From assembly GCF_900156875.1 (NCBI RefSeq), contig NZ_LT707409.1:1714046-1778045 (forward strand): 64,000 bases of DNA. Reading direction: 5' to 3'. Below are positions 43,641 through 52,708 of the stretch, in pieces. The translations under genes were made by a program, and so were the position numbers. This DNA comes from Robertmurraya dakarensis. GTDB lineage: Bacteria > Bacillota > Bacilli > Bacillales > Cytobacillaceae. The notes under the pieces were generated by a model. The model ran no database searches and was not told the DNA's origin. It saw only the letters and a list, made by a program, of their open reading frames with translations. Position 1 is the stretch's first letter. The number at the start of each line of letters is the position of its first letter.

Positions 43641-45380
43641 TCAAGTAGCGGGTCTCGGAATAATGGGCAGTACAATGTGGGAAGGATATTTTTCACTATG
43701 ATGAACTCTCTGTGCAGCAGAGATCATAGAATCGCTATCTCTCATTGATTCACCAGTGTTAAGATTGAGGTCAAAGCGCGGAAAATTACTACTCGAAATT
43801 TCTACGCGAATCTGATGACCTGTTTTAAATAGATTACTTGTTGCCAATAAATCAATTTCATAGCGGTAAACGACATTAGGCTCGATCAAGGAAGCCTTCG
43901 CCTCGTCACCTTCTCTATATTTCGCACGAATAATTCCGTCTGCTATATTATAGGCCTTCCCATTTGGATGTACATCAACGAGCTTTGCTGTAAAATCTGT
44001 ATCTACAGCTGAGCTCTCCGCATAGAGGATAACCCTCAGCGGCCCCGTTACCTCGATATCTTCCTCCAATACTTCACTGCTATAAACAAGCACATCCTCC
44101 CTTGTTTCAATGGTTTGCTGATCGACCGGGCCCCGCGGATAATGAGCTGGCAATAAGTGATTTCCTCCTAATGTTGGAACTGGATTAGCAGGATCATAAA
44201 TGTAACGATCATAGCCTTCCATAACCGGTGGATTCTTACTTAACTTTCCATCACCATCTTTAGTGTTGGCATTCCCATTACTATTAAAATAATATGGTGT
44301 GTAGACTGCACGCTTCAAAGGCCATTCCTGTTCATCACGCCATTTGTTTTCACCCATGACAAAAATTTTGACTGGTGCTTCCTTTGTAATTCCGTTATCC
44401 ATTCCTTTTAACCAATAATCAAACCATCTAAGCTGCAAGCTAGTTAAATCTGTTTTTAATTCGAGCAGCATACTGGATGCGCTTAAACCAAAATTCAGCT
44501 CTCCGACAGCTGGTTGAAAACTAGCGTGAACCCACGGACCGATCATAAGCTTAGTTTGTTCTTGATCCTTTAAACCTTCATAATGTTTGAGGTTGCCGTC
44601 TAATAAACAATCGTACCAACCGGCAATGGTAAATGCTGGCACCTTCAATTGGTCTTCTTTCCCTATGACACTAATTTCTTTATGAAATTCATCTAAACGA
44701 TCATGATTCAAAATATCATGGACGAAAGAGGCATAACCTTCCCCCAGCTTCATCCATTCACTGTCCTTTAGAGGCAGTCTATTAAATGCTTCCGTCTCTA
44801 TATTGTCAATGGCATGAATAAGCTCCATAAATTCCTTTATGAAATCCTCTTTCCCCTTTTTAGCTCTTATGACAGCATTTGGTCCTATTGTCGCTAAGCT
44901 CCATGAGCCCAATAAACCAAGCTCCAGCGCTCCCCCGCGATACATGAACACATTCGTTCCCCAAGTAATCGGAAATATCGCTTTTAGATGCGGAGGCTGC
45001 ATGACTGCTGCTTGAAATTGAGTCATCCCCATATAGGAGAGCCCAAACATCCCTACATTTCCATTACTATATGGCAAACTGGCCGCCCACTCTACTGAAT
45101 CATAGCCATCCATAAATTCATTCTTATAAATATAAAAGGAATCTCCTTCCGACGCAAAACGGGCACGAACATCTTGAATGATCACCACATAACCTTCGTG
45201 TGCTGCAGCAATTGGATCTAAAACTAAAGAGGATAGAGGCAAGAACGCCTTATTATAAGGCATTCTTTGTAATAAAACGGGATATCTCCCGTCTCCATCA
45301 GGTCTGAACACATCTGCATACAATTTGGTACCATCTCGCATGACAGCTTTCACATTTCTTTCGTGTATAATTTTGCTCAT
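43641..45380 (-). CDS. CocE/NonD family alpha/beta hydrolase
   Basis: Hydrolase of about 579 aa of the X-Pro dipeptidyl-peptidase S15/cocaine-esterase type. Nucleophile elbow GLSYMGMTQ (about 125), Asp in AGWYDCLLDG and His in GPWVHASF, followed by a C-terminal jelly-roll (about 385-580) with VTGPLRVILYAESSAVDTDFT. Cleaves amide or ester bonds with an acyl/prolyl-type group. It follows the molybdopterin oxidoreductase gene after 23 bases, so the two form an operon, perhaps for an aromatic or amino-acid-derived substrate. AGAGGGGG precedes the tandem ATGs. Confidence 0.9.
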   Translation of the reverse strand: MSKIIHERNVKAVMRDGTKLYADVFRPDGDGRYPVLLQRMPYNKAFLPLSSLVLDPIAAAHEGYVVIIQDVRARFASEGDSFYIYKNEFMDGYDSVEWAASLPYSNGNVGMFGLSYMGMTQFQAAVMQPPHLKAIFPITWGTNVFMYRGGALELGLLGSWSLATIGPNAVIRAKKGKEDFIKEFMELIHAIDNIETEAFNRLPLKDSEWMKLGEGYASFVHDILNHDRLDEFHKEISVIGKEDQLKVPAFTIAGWYDCLLDGNLKHYEGLKDQEQTKLMIGPWVHASFQPAVGELNFGLSASSMLLELKTDLTSLQLRWFDYWLKGMDNGITKEAPVKIFVMGENKWRDEQEWPLKRAVYTPYYFNSNGNANTKDGDGKLSKNPPVMEGYDRYIYDPANPVPTLGGNHLLPAHYPRGPVDQQTIETREDVLVYSSEVLEEDIEVTGPLRVILYAESSAVDTDFTAKLVDVHPNGKAYNIADGIIRAKYREGDEAKASLIEPNVVYRYEIDLLATSNLFKTGHQIRVEISSSNFPRFDLNLNTGESMRDSDSMISAAQRVHHSEKYPSHIVLPIIPRPAT

Positions 45381-45406
45381 CATTATCCCCCTCTAAATCA
45401 ATTAGA

Positions 45407-47653
45407 TTAATTTAAAATCGGTTCCAACACCACCGGAATTCCATTTAAGACCGCGTTTCCTGACAAATCTGTCTCTAAATCATCCGTGAGGATATTCATG
45501 TTCACACCAGCATGTTTGCTGGCAGTTTCTATTCGAGTGCCTGAAAGCTGATGTCCCCAGCCATGAGGAAGGCTGATAACACCCGGCATAATATTATCGT
45601 TAATTTCTGCGGCGGCTTGAAGCTCACCTGTCCGAGAAATCACTTTTACTCTTTCCCCATTCGACAGACCCAGCTGCTGGGCATCCTTTGTGTGAAGCCA
45701 TAATGTACATCGTTCTTTCCCTTTCACGAGGCCCTCAAGGTTATGCATCCACGAATTATTTGATCGTAAATCTCTTCTGCCAATTAACATGAACTTTGAC
45801 TTACCATCAGCACATTTTTGACGAAGTCTCTCAATATCTCTAACAATCAATTCTGGTGCCAGTTCCACTTTCCCTGAAGGAGTTAGCAAAACTTCCGGAA
45901 TACGAGGTTTTAGCGGTCCTAGGTCAACTCCATGCGGGTGCTCTTCTAAGTAAGCCAAGGTTAACCCTCCTGGATTTCTGCCGAAATGATCCCCGTATGG
46001 TCCTACCCTGATTAAAAAGTCGAGCAATCTAGAAGGTCCTTTTCGCCCAGACAATTCTTCGAGAATCTTCACAGCTTCGTATTCAAAAATAGGAGAACCA
46101 GTCCTACTTACTTCCTTTTTTACCATTGCGGTAATCAAATTGGTATCCAAAGCTTCGACTGGATCTTTCTCCAAGTCTTCATCACTTAATTCTGCCATGA
46201 GGTGAAGAATGATTTCCCATTCATCAGGCATGTCAGATGGAAGAGAGAAAACTGATTTTGAATAATTTGAAATATTCCGAACAGAGAATTTATATAGCGC
46301 CAGATCATAATGTGCTTTCTCTAAAGGAGATGGTGCTGGAAAAATAACATTTGCATTCCGGGTAGTTTCGTTTAAATAAATGTCAATACTCACCATAAAA
46401 TCTAATTGTCCCAGCGCCTTTTGCAATCGCTTACTATTAGGTGCAGAAAGCGCCGGATTTCCTGCAAATGTCAATAGTGCCTTTACTTGACCATCACCTG
46501 GATTTTCAATTTCGTCTGCCATGGTATTAACAGGGAGCTCTCCAAGCACTTCCGGAACACTGCGGGTTCTGCTATGAAAACGGCCAAAATGAATACTTCC
46601 TTCTTTTCTTCTTTTACTGCTGGCAGTCACCCCGCCAGTCGCTGGATTCGTGAACATAACACCGCCTTCACGATCTAAGTTACCGGTAAGTGTATTAATG
46701 ACGTTGATCAACCATGTGGTAACGGTTCCAAATGATTGTGTACATGTTCCCATTCTTCCATATACAGCTGCTTTAGGTGATGATGCCAGGTCTCTCGCCA
46801 CTTTACGTATATCATCAGCCTCTATTTCACATAAAGAAGATACTTCTTCTGGAGAAAAATCTGACGCTGCCTTCCTTACTTCCTCGACCCCGTTGACATA
46901 ATGCGCTAGTCTCTCAATAGAAATAAGCTCCTCCTTAAATAGAGTATGTACAATCCCTAGCAGGAATAGAGCATCTGTTCCCGGGCGGATCATATGATGC
47001 ACATCCGCTTGCTGAGCCGTTATTGTCTTGACGGGATCAATGACAACAAGCTTACCACCACGGTTCTGTAAATCTTTTATTCTTTTTCTCATATTCGGTG
47101 CGGTCATCATACTTCCATTTGAAACAAGTGGATTGGCACCAATGATCATTAAATAATCAGTACGATCAATGTCTGGAACTGGGATGTTAATGACGTCGCC
47201 AAACATAAGCTCGGCTGCAAGATGTTTTGGAACTTGGTCCATCGTACTCGCGGAAAATACATTTTTCGTTCCTAGTGATCTCACGAGTTGGCTAAAATAG
47301 AGCTGTCCGGCCAGTGTATGTGCACTCGGATTTCCAATGTAAACACCTAGAGAACTTGAACCGTATTTTTCCCGGACACTTCTCAGCCCTTTTGCCGCTT
47401 CCCTAAACGCTTCTGTCCAAGATACTTCACGCCACACCGTTCCTTCTCGAATCATCGGTTTTCTAATCCGGTCTGGGTCATCATGAAGCTCCTTTAAGCT
47501 GTATCCCTTCGGACATAAATACCCCTTACTCAAAGGGTCAAGCTTGTCTCCACGGATATCGACTACATTTTTTCCAACAGTATGAATTTCCAAACCGCAA
47601 GTTGCTTCACACAATGGACAAGTTTTATAGGATACTACTTTTTCTTTTTCCAA
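45407..47653 (-). CDS. Molybdopterin oxidoreductase (formate dehydrogenase/nitrate reductase-like)
   Basis: 748-aa enzyme binding a [4Fe-4S] cluster and bis-molybdopterin guanine dinucleotide. N-terminal CPLCEATCGL with a fourth Cys in GYLCPKGYS forms the cluster motif. VIDPVKTITAQQADVHH and RPGTDALFLLGI follow, and the C-terminal dinucleotide-binding domain has GVISLPHGWGHQLSGTR. The substrate is not obvious. Start TTG 47653, with AAGGAG and a spacing of 8. It leads the operon with the CocE-type hydrolase; no membrane or electron-transfer subunit is encoded beside it. Confidence 0.9.
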   Translation of the reverse strand: MEKEKVVSYKTCPLCEATCGLEIHTVGKNVVDIRGDKLDPLSKGYLCPKGYSLKELHDDPDRIRKPMIREGTVWREVSWTEAFREAAKGLRSVREKYGSSSLGVYIGNPSAHTLAGQLYFSQLVRSLGTKNVFSASTMDQVPKHLAAELMFGDVINIPVPDIDRTDYLMIIGANPLVSNGSMMTAPNMRKRIKDLQNRGGKLVVIDPVKTITAQQADVHHMIRPGTDALFLLGIVHTLFKEELISIERLAHYVNGVEEVRKAASDFSPEEVSSLCEIEADDIRKVARDLASSPKAAVYGRMGTCTQSFGTVTTWLINVINTLTGNLDREGGVMFTNPATGGVTASSKRRKEGSIHFGRFHSRTRSVPEVLGELPVNTMADEIENPGDGQVKALLTFAGNPALSAPNSKRLQKALGQLDFMVSIDIYLNETTRNANVIFPAPSPLEKAHYDLALYKFSVRNISNYSKSVFSLPSDMPDEWEIILHLMAELSDEDLEKDPVEALDTNLITAMVKKEVSRTGSPIFEYEAVKILEELSGRKGPSRLLDFLIRVGPYGDHFGRNPGGLTLAYLEEHPHGVDLGPLKPRIPEVLLTPSGKVELAPELIVRDIERLRQKCADGKSKFMLIGRRDLRSNNSWMHNLEGLVKGKERCTLWLHTKDAQQLGLSNGERVKVISRTGELQAAAEINDNIMPGVISLPHGWGHQLSGTRIETASKHAGVNMNILTDDLETDLSGNAVLNGIPVVLEPILN

Positions 47654-47816
47654 TAAATTCTCTCTCCTTTATTTGCTAATAGATTTCTTCTTTATGCCTA
47701 AAATAGTTTTTATTTAGTTATCATGAGGAGTTAAAAAAGCTAATTCCATAATATGTATTCGAGCTAATCCTTTTTATTCCTTCTCATGTGTGCTTGGCAT
47801 TTCCGTCTCCTTGATA

Positions 47817-47859
47817 AAGAAATAAGGCTGGCTCAAAAAATGAGCCAGCCTTATTTCTT
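47817..47859. terminator. Long symmetric terminator
   Basis: Near-perfect stem aagaaataaggctggctca / tgagccagccttatttctt with loop aaaaa. It lies downstream of the nitroreductase gene on the minus strand and is symmetric, so it could act in either direction. The rest of 47654-47905 shows no gene. Confidence 0.85.
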
Positions 47860-47905
47860 CAACTACCTGTTAATATGTAAAAATCATGGTTGCCATAATC
47901 TTTTT

Positions 47906-48658
47906 CTATTGATAACGAAAACCTTGTTTCCGAAGTGCAGGTGTAACATTTTTCTGATAATGCTCAAAGCCGGTATCATAGAAGCCAGCTGTCCTGCTTG
48001 ACCAATTTGCCGAGCTCTTTCCATTTGTACGTTCCTTCATGTAGGTTGAGATTTTTTCATCGTATTGGTCTATAACAGCACCTTGAATTTCAGCATTATA
48101 CTGCTCCTTATGGAAAGTGGCAGCAAGCGGGAGGCGGGGCTTTTGTTCCGGGATGTCTCTAGGGTGGCCCACCACCAGTCCCGAAATAGGAAACACATAT
48201 TCAGGGAGCTCTAACGTATCAATAAATACCTGAGGGTTCCGACGGATTCCGCCAATTGGAACTATCCCCAATCCCATTGATTCCGCGGCATTGATTGTAT
48301 TTGATAAAGCGATCCCCACATCTGTAGATCCTATAATAATGGCTTCAATATCATCGACAATTTGAAGCGTTTTGCCATTTTTTTCTGCAGCAACCTTTGC
48401 TCGATAAAAATCTAGGCAAAAGATAAAAAATACGGGTCCTTCTTCAATCCATCTCTGCTTGCCTGCTGCCTCAGCTAACTTTGCCTTCTTTTCCTGATCT
48501 CTTACTTCAATAATACTGACCTGCTGACCATTGACCCAGTTTGGTGCTGCTATAGCAGATTCTATCATGGCTTTAACCTGCTCTTCTGTAACATCCTTTG
48601 CCGGATCGAATTCACGAACAGATCGATGGTTTTTTAAAAGCTTGACAGTTTCGTTCAA
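47906..48658 (-). CDS. Nitroreductase family FMN oxidoreductase (NfrA-like)
   Basis: NADPH-dependent flavin enzyme of about 250 aa. The NfrA/Frp-type N-terminus NHRSVREFDPAKDVTEEQV, IAAPNWVNGQQVSIIEV and the GLGIVPIGGIRRNPQ block bind FMN and NAD(P)H, and VGHPRDIPEQKPRLPL is typical of this subgroup. Reduces flavins, quinones or nitro compounds. Start TTG 48658, with GGGGGAG before it. The ECF sigma gene lies 79 bases upstream in the same direction, so cotranscription is possible. Confidence 0.92.
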   Translation of the reverse strand: MNETVKLLKNHRSVREFDPAKDVTEEQVKAMIESAIAAPNWVNGQQVSIIEVRDQEKKAKLAEAAGKQRWIEEGPVFFIFCLDFYRAKVAAEKNGKTLQIVDDIEAIIIGSTDVGIALSNTINAAESMGLGIVPIGGIRRNPQVFIDTLELPEYVFPISGLVVGHPRDIPEQKPRLPLAATFHKEQYNAEIQGAVIDQYDEKISTYMKERTNGKSSANWSSRTAGFYDTGFEHYQKNVTPALRKQGFRYQ

Positions 48659-48736
48659 TTTAACTCCCCCTTTTTTCTTTATCATACTTTTTGTTAGGGA
48701 GGCAAATCAAACGATTAGCATAAAAACCGGACTCAG

Positions 48737-49261
48737 CTACCCAAGAATGGTTTTTAGCTGTTTTCTGACACGATAAAAGTTTGTTTTAACTGTTCCTTGC
48801 TTTAGATCAAGCTGCTGGGCAATTTCTTTTTCCTGTAATCCATTCATTTTCAAAAGAAATACATTTCTTTTATCAATTGACAACCCTTCGATGAAGCGGA
48901 GAACTTCCTCTTGTAGAAAGGTTAGCTCTACTTCTTTTTCAACATTACGAGTAGATTGTAACGTCGAGTTATGACTTTCATCTAGAATCGTATTTTCAAA
49001 AAATACTTCATTGTTCCGCTTCTCTTTTCTTATATAATCAATCGCTGTCCGAGTTGCGATCCGAGCCAGCCACGGCCCCATTTTATCCACATCCTGTATG
49101 GTATCCATTTTCTTATAAGCTTTCACAAATGTATCTTGTACAACATCTTCCGCTTTGTGATAGTCCTTTGTTATACCATAGGCTGCCTGAAACAATCGCC
49201 CACTGTACTTCGAACATATTTCATTCATATCTACACGAGAATGTAAGTCGGTCAATTCCAT
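48737..49261 (-). CDS. ECF-type RNA polymerase sigma factor
   Basis: Sigma-70 family, ECF group, 174 aa. Region 2 (about 15-85) with AYGITKDYHKAEDVVQDTFVKAY and IDYIRKEKR, region 4 (about 120-172) with IEGLSIDKRNVFLLKMNGL and the helix-turn-helix EKEIAQQLDLKQGTVKTNFY. No anti-sigma gene lies beside it. It is 33 bases after the ABC permease gene and on the same strand, which makes it the last gene of the GntR-ABC unit. GAGGGAGAGGAGG precedes the ATG; a TTG two codons in would also be well spaced. Confidence 0.93.
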   Translation of the reverse strand: MELTDLHSRVDMNEICSKYSGRLFQAAYGITKDYHKAEDVVQDTFVKAYKKMDTIQDVDKMGPWLARIATRTAIDYIRKEKRNNEVFFENTILDESHNSTLQSTRNVEKEVELTFLQEEVLRFIEGLSIDKRNVFLLKMNGLQEKEIAQQLDLKQGTVKTNFYRVRKQLKTILG

Positions 49262-49294
49262 CCTCCTCTCCCTCGATTAACGCTTTTATCTCAC

Positions 49295-51271
49295 CTATTG
49301 AAAATATTCCTTCAAAACCCCAGGTGCCACGTCATCAGCCAGCCCTGAAATAACCGGATACTTTGCCTCCTCAAAAAAGAATCCAACCAAGTAATCTGGC
49401 TTTGTTTCATCGTAAATGTAATACTCTGTTGACTGTTCCATCATTGCTTTTAACTCATCTTTATCTGAAATTTTAATGACTTTTGGACTTTGTTTCATTT
49501 TTTCATAAAGTGCTTCATTAGAAATCGCCATACGATCACGATTATTAATCTCCAAATCACTTGCTCTGACTACTAACGCATGTGCAATATCGTTCACACT
49601 AACCTTGGCTTTTTCTGCAAGTCCCCGTTCTTCAAGCCATTTTTCAAATTTTTGATAAGATGGTCTATACGGTAAATCAACTGTGTAGTCCTTATTTTTA
49701 ATAGATATATTAATATAAGATTGAAATCCTTTTTCGTTGTACATCTCATCATACGTGGAAGTGTAAATTTCCTCTTTTAGAATTGAAATAGCCTCCGCTA
49801 TTTCCTCTTTATTGGCAATGACTGCATTACGATTGACAGGTCCTGATGGATGGATATTCATTATTCCAACATCCTCCATGTCTATCTTAAAAATTCTGTT
49901 CGATGCTTCCTTATATTCAGCAGATTCATGGATTGGCTGATAATATTGTCGGAAGTTATCTTTATTAATGGAATATTCACGTACTAGCTTTCGGCCATTT
50001 TCTAATTCATAGACGAAAAATGCCGTCTCAGAATTCAAAGTCTGCTCAGGTTTTTCTTGAATGATTTGCTGATGCAAGCCATGAATGAGCTCAATATTCT
50101 CCTCTTCTTCCAAGTAAAAAGGTTGCTCTTCAAAATCCCCCATATATAAATAAGGATTATCGCTTAGATGGACTCTTTTAACATCTTCCATTTCAGGTAC
50201 GCGATCTTCAAAACCCAATAAGTCAAACTGCACTATTACTACAAGTACGACCAGACCGGCAGCATAATAGAAATACTTTAATAGATTACTAAATACACGC
50301 CATGTTTTTTGGATTACCATCTCCGCTGTCATATAACCGACAAATGAACCGAACACATATCCAAATATGATCCAAATCGTTGAATCTGCTTGCACTTCCC
50401 CAAAGTAGAACGCTGCAAACAACGCTCCGCAAATGGTTGTTCCTAATCTAAAGACTGGCTTAAGAATTGGAAACACCAAAGCTTGTGAAGCAGCTTCCAC
50501 TTTTCTTTTTTTGTACAGATAAAGCGCTAAAAGATACAATACGATAGAAATGATGCCATATATCAAAATGATATGGGCACTGATGGTCCCACGGTTAAGC
50601 TGCTCTAAAATAACCAGCGGTGAATAATACATGATTCCATCATTTAAATAATAGTCGTCAGGAAATCCATATAGGAAAAATTGTAGATTATATGTACATA
50701 GCACAATTAGCCCTACTGGAAGCAAAAGGAAGATGTAACTTAACACTCCGTGGACAATCGACAGTCCGGTAATCATCCCAATAAAAACAGCAGCCATATA
50801 CACAATAATATTGAGAATAACAGTCACACCAGCCCAATAAAAAATATCTCTTAGTTCAAAATACAGTTCAAGATCCCATACTTGATACTGAATGAGTAAG
50901 ATAATCATCGTTAAAAAGATTGGAATAATTAAGAAGAAAAGCCCCCATAACGTAAACTGGTGAAAAATTCTTTCTCTTTTGATTGGCAGACTATGAAATA
51001 AATCTGAGCTTTGTTTCACCTGTAAAAAGCGAAATAAAAACACTGCCAAAAGAACTGGTATAGCAATTAGTGCTATTATTTGGAGTTCATAGTTGTAGCC
51101 AAATAAAGTCTCTACTTCCCATAATTGCCGGTATTTGTTCGTTTCCGTCATTAATAGATGAAGCGGGAGTGCAAATACTAAACCTAAAAAGTAAATAATT
51201 GATACCCATCCAACCGTTCTATTAATCTGTTTAAACAGCTCCCTATTAATCAAGGATATTTTTGATTGCAT
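49295..51271 (-). CDS. ABC transporter permease-like membrane protein of the YtrA-type operon
   Basis: Large membrane protein of about 658 aa. The N-terminal half has roughly ten hydrophobic helices (GWVSIIYFLGLVFALPLHLL onward), and the C-terminal ~270 residues are hydrophilic and probably extracellular, ending EAKYPVISGLADDVAPGV. Together with the ATPase it forms an ABC-2-like unit, perhaps for peptide or cell-wall antibiotic resistance, as in ytr operons. The start is ATG 51271 (GGAGG nine bases before). Its start overlaps the end of the ATPase gene by 26 bases. Confidence 0.82.
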   Translation of the reverse strand: MQSKISLINRELFKQINRTVGWVSIIYFLGLVFALPLHLLMTETNKYRQLWEVETLFGYNYELQIIALIAIPVLLAVFLFRFLQVKQSSDLFHSLPIKRERIFHQFTLWGLFFLIIPIFLTMIILLIQYQVWDLELYFELRDIFYWAGVTVILNIIVYMAAVFIGMITGLSIVHGVLSYIFLLLPVGLIVLCTYNLQFFLYGFPDDYYLNDGIMYYSPLVILEQLNRGTISAHIILIYGIISIVLYLLALYLYKKRKVEAASQALVFPILKPVFRLGTTICGALFAAFYFGEVQADSTIWIIFGYVFGSFVGYMTAEMVIQKTWRVFSNLLKYFYYAAGLVVLVVIVQFDLLGFEDRVPEMEDVKRVHLSDNPYLYMGDFEEQPFYLEEEENIELIHGLHQQIIQEKPEQTLNSETAFFVYELENGRKLVREYSINKDNFRQYYQPIHESAEYKEASNRIFKIDMEDVGIMNIHPSGPVNRNAVIANKEEIAEAISILKEEIYTSTYDEMYNEKGFQSYINISIKNKDYTVDLPYRPSYQKFEKWLEERGLAEKAKVSVNDIAHALVVRASDLEINNRDRMAISNEALYEKMKQSPKVIKISDKDELKAMMEQSTEYYIYDETKPDYLVGFFFEEAKYPVISGLADDVAPGVLKEYFQ

Positions 51272-52145
51272 AACCAACATCCTCCATTTCATAAATAAAT
51301 ATTTCCTCTAATGTGAGTGGCAGGATATCTAGAAGGATAGGCTTAAATTCGTTCACTTTTGAAAGGATCTTATCGCTATCTCCTCTGACAATCGAAATGA
51401 GGACACTTCCTCGTTCCTCTTGATGCAAAACCCTTACCCCATTGAATACTCCATCGGGGACACCATTCTTAAAAGCTATTTGAATCTTATGTGTATCGGA
51501 TTTAAGATCATCAAGATCCTTTTCCATCAGCATCTTTCCTTTATGTAGTATCCCTACGGAGTCACAAATATCTTCGACTTCGCGAAGATTGTGGGAAGAA
51601 ATCAGAACAGTCATTTCTCTCTCAGCCACATCATCAATAATCAGGCTCTTAATATTCTTTCTAACAACAGGATCGAGACCATCCATGGGTTCATCTAGTA
51701 TTAAAAGATCCGGCATTGTTGACAGAGCTAGGATAAAAGCAGCTTGTCTTTGCAGCCCCTTCGAATATTTATGAAGTTTCTTTTTTGGGTCGATCTCAAA
51801 TGATTTAATTAATTGTTGAAATCTATTTTCGTTCCAGTTTTGATAGACACTTTTATAGAATTGGCCCATATGCGTAATCGTATATTGTGAGAAGAAAAAT
51901 GGATGATCTGGTATAAAAAAGAGACTGCTTTTAATTTTCTTTTGTTCATAGACAGGCTCCCCGTCAACGGTTACTGTTCCTTTATCCTGTGTATAAATAC
52001 CCGATAATAGCTTCAATAAAGTGGTCTTACCAGCACCATTCGAACCTAATAAACCGTAAATAGAACCCTTATTAATCGTAATACTTACATTTTCTACTGC
52101 TTCCGCATCTTCAAACTTTTTACTTACTTGCTCAAATTTGATCAT
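51246..52145 (-). CDS. ABC transporter ATP-binding protein (YtrB-like)
   Basis: ATPase of 299 aa. Walker A GSNGAGKTT, a signature motif of unusual form SKGLQRQ, Walker B LLILDEPMDGLDP and the H loop SSHNL are intact; the C-terminal extension is typical of YtrB-type ATPases. It pairs with the membrane protein encoded next. It overlaps the regulator gene at its start and the permease start at its end, so the genes are translationally coupled. Confidence 0.92.
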   Translation of the reverse strand: MIKFEQVSKKFEDAEAVENVSITINKGSIYGLLGSNGAGKTTLLKLLSGIYTQDKGTVTVDGEPVYEQKKIKSSLFFIPDHPFFFSQYTITHMGQFYKSVYQNWNENRFQQLIKSFEIDPKKKLHKYSKGLQRQAAFILALSTMPDLLILDEPMDGLDPVVRKNIKSLIIDDVAEREMTVLISSHNLREVEDICDSVGILHKGKMLMEKDLDDLKSDTHKIQIAFKNGVPDGVFNGVRVLHQEERGSVLISIVRGDSDKILSKVNEFKPILLDILPLTLEEIFIYEMEDVGYAIKNILD

Positions 52146-52527
52146 CTATTTGTTCCCCCCCAATCCCTGCTTCGACTTCTCTAACCATAAAAACAATTTC
52201 TTCAGCTGTAATTCCCAAGTAGATGGCTTCAGACAATAATTTTAGTAAGTCATTTTTCATTTTCATGATTTTTTCATCGTTTTGTTTAGGTCCCGTTGGA
52301 CTTACAAAACTTCCCTTTCCTTTAATTGAATAAATATAACCTTGGGATTCTAGTTCACGATACGCTTTTTGGATCGTGTTCGGATTAATTGTTAAATCTT
52401 TAGCCATAATCCTTACAGAAGGCAGCTGTTCATCCGCTATAAAAACTTCATTGATAATAAGTTCCTTCATTTTATCTACCAACTGTTCATAAATTGGTTT
52501 TCTGCTACGTATATCAAGTTCGAACAT
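52132..52527 (-). CDS. GntR family regulator, YtrA subfamily
   Basis: Short GntR protein of 131 aa. The winged helix (RSRKPIYEQLVDKMKELIIN, then LPSVRIMAKDLTINPNTIQKAYRELESQGYIYS) spans residues 6-70; the C-terminal part is a short dimerisation helix, no large ligand domain, the YtrA feature. Such proteins repress their own ABC operon and respond to cell-wall-active antibiotics. ATG 52527 has AGGAGGG before it. First gene of the unit regulator-ATPase-permease-sigma, with a palindromic operator in its promoter region. Confidence 0.92.
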   Translation of the reverse strand: MFELDIRSRKPIYEQLVDKMKELIINEVFIADEQLPSVRIMAKDLTINPNTIQKAYRELESQGYIYSIKGKGSFVSPTGPKQNDEKIMKMKNDLLKLLSEAIYLGITAEEIVFMVREVEAGIGGEQIDDQI

Positions 52528-52542
52528 AACAACCCTCCTACT

Positions 52543-52583
52543 CTGTATTAACTGTACTATCATTCGTAATACACTTAATACAG
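52543..52583 (-). promoter_or_regulatory. Imperfect palindrome in the GntR gene promoter, candidate YtrA-type operator
   Basis: CTGTATTAACTGTACTAT (52543-52560) and GTAATACACTTAATACAG (52566-52583) are near-perfect inverted repeats with a 5-base spacer. They lie just after a TATAAT-like -10 (about 52588-52593 on the minus strand) and before the ribosome binding site of the regulator gene. Autorepression by the GntR protein is a reasonable inference. Confidence 0.6.
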
Positions 52584-52639
52584 TTGTTATTATATTCTAT
52601 CTCACAAAAAATGAGAAGTAGTTTTCTGAAAAATTTTCC

Positions 52640-52677
52640 AAAAAAAAAAAAACGAACAGTCCTTAAAACTGTTCGTT
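52640..52677 (-). terminator. Terminator of the membrane-protein gene
   Basis: Stem aacgaacagt / actgttcgtt with a long A run on the plus strand, read as T on the minus strand. Confidence 0.9.
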
Positions 52678-52708
52678 TGACTATAAGCGGCTCTACAACT
52701 AACATTCC

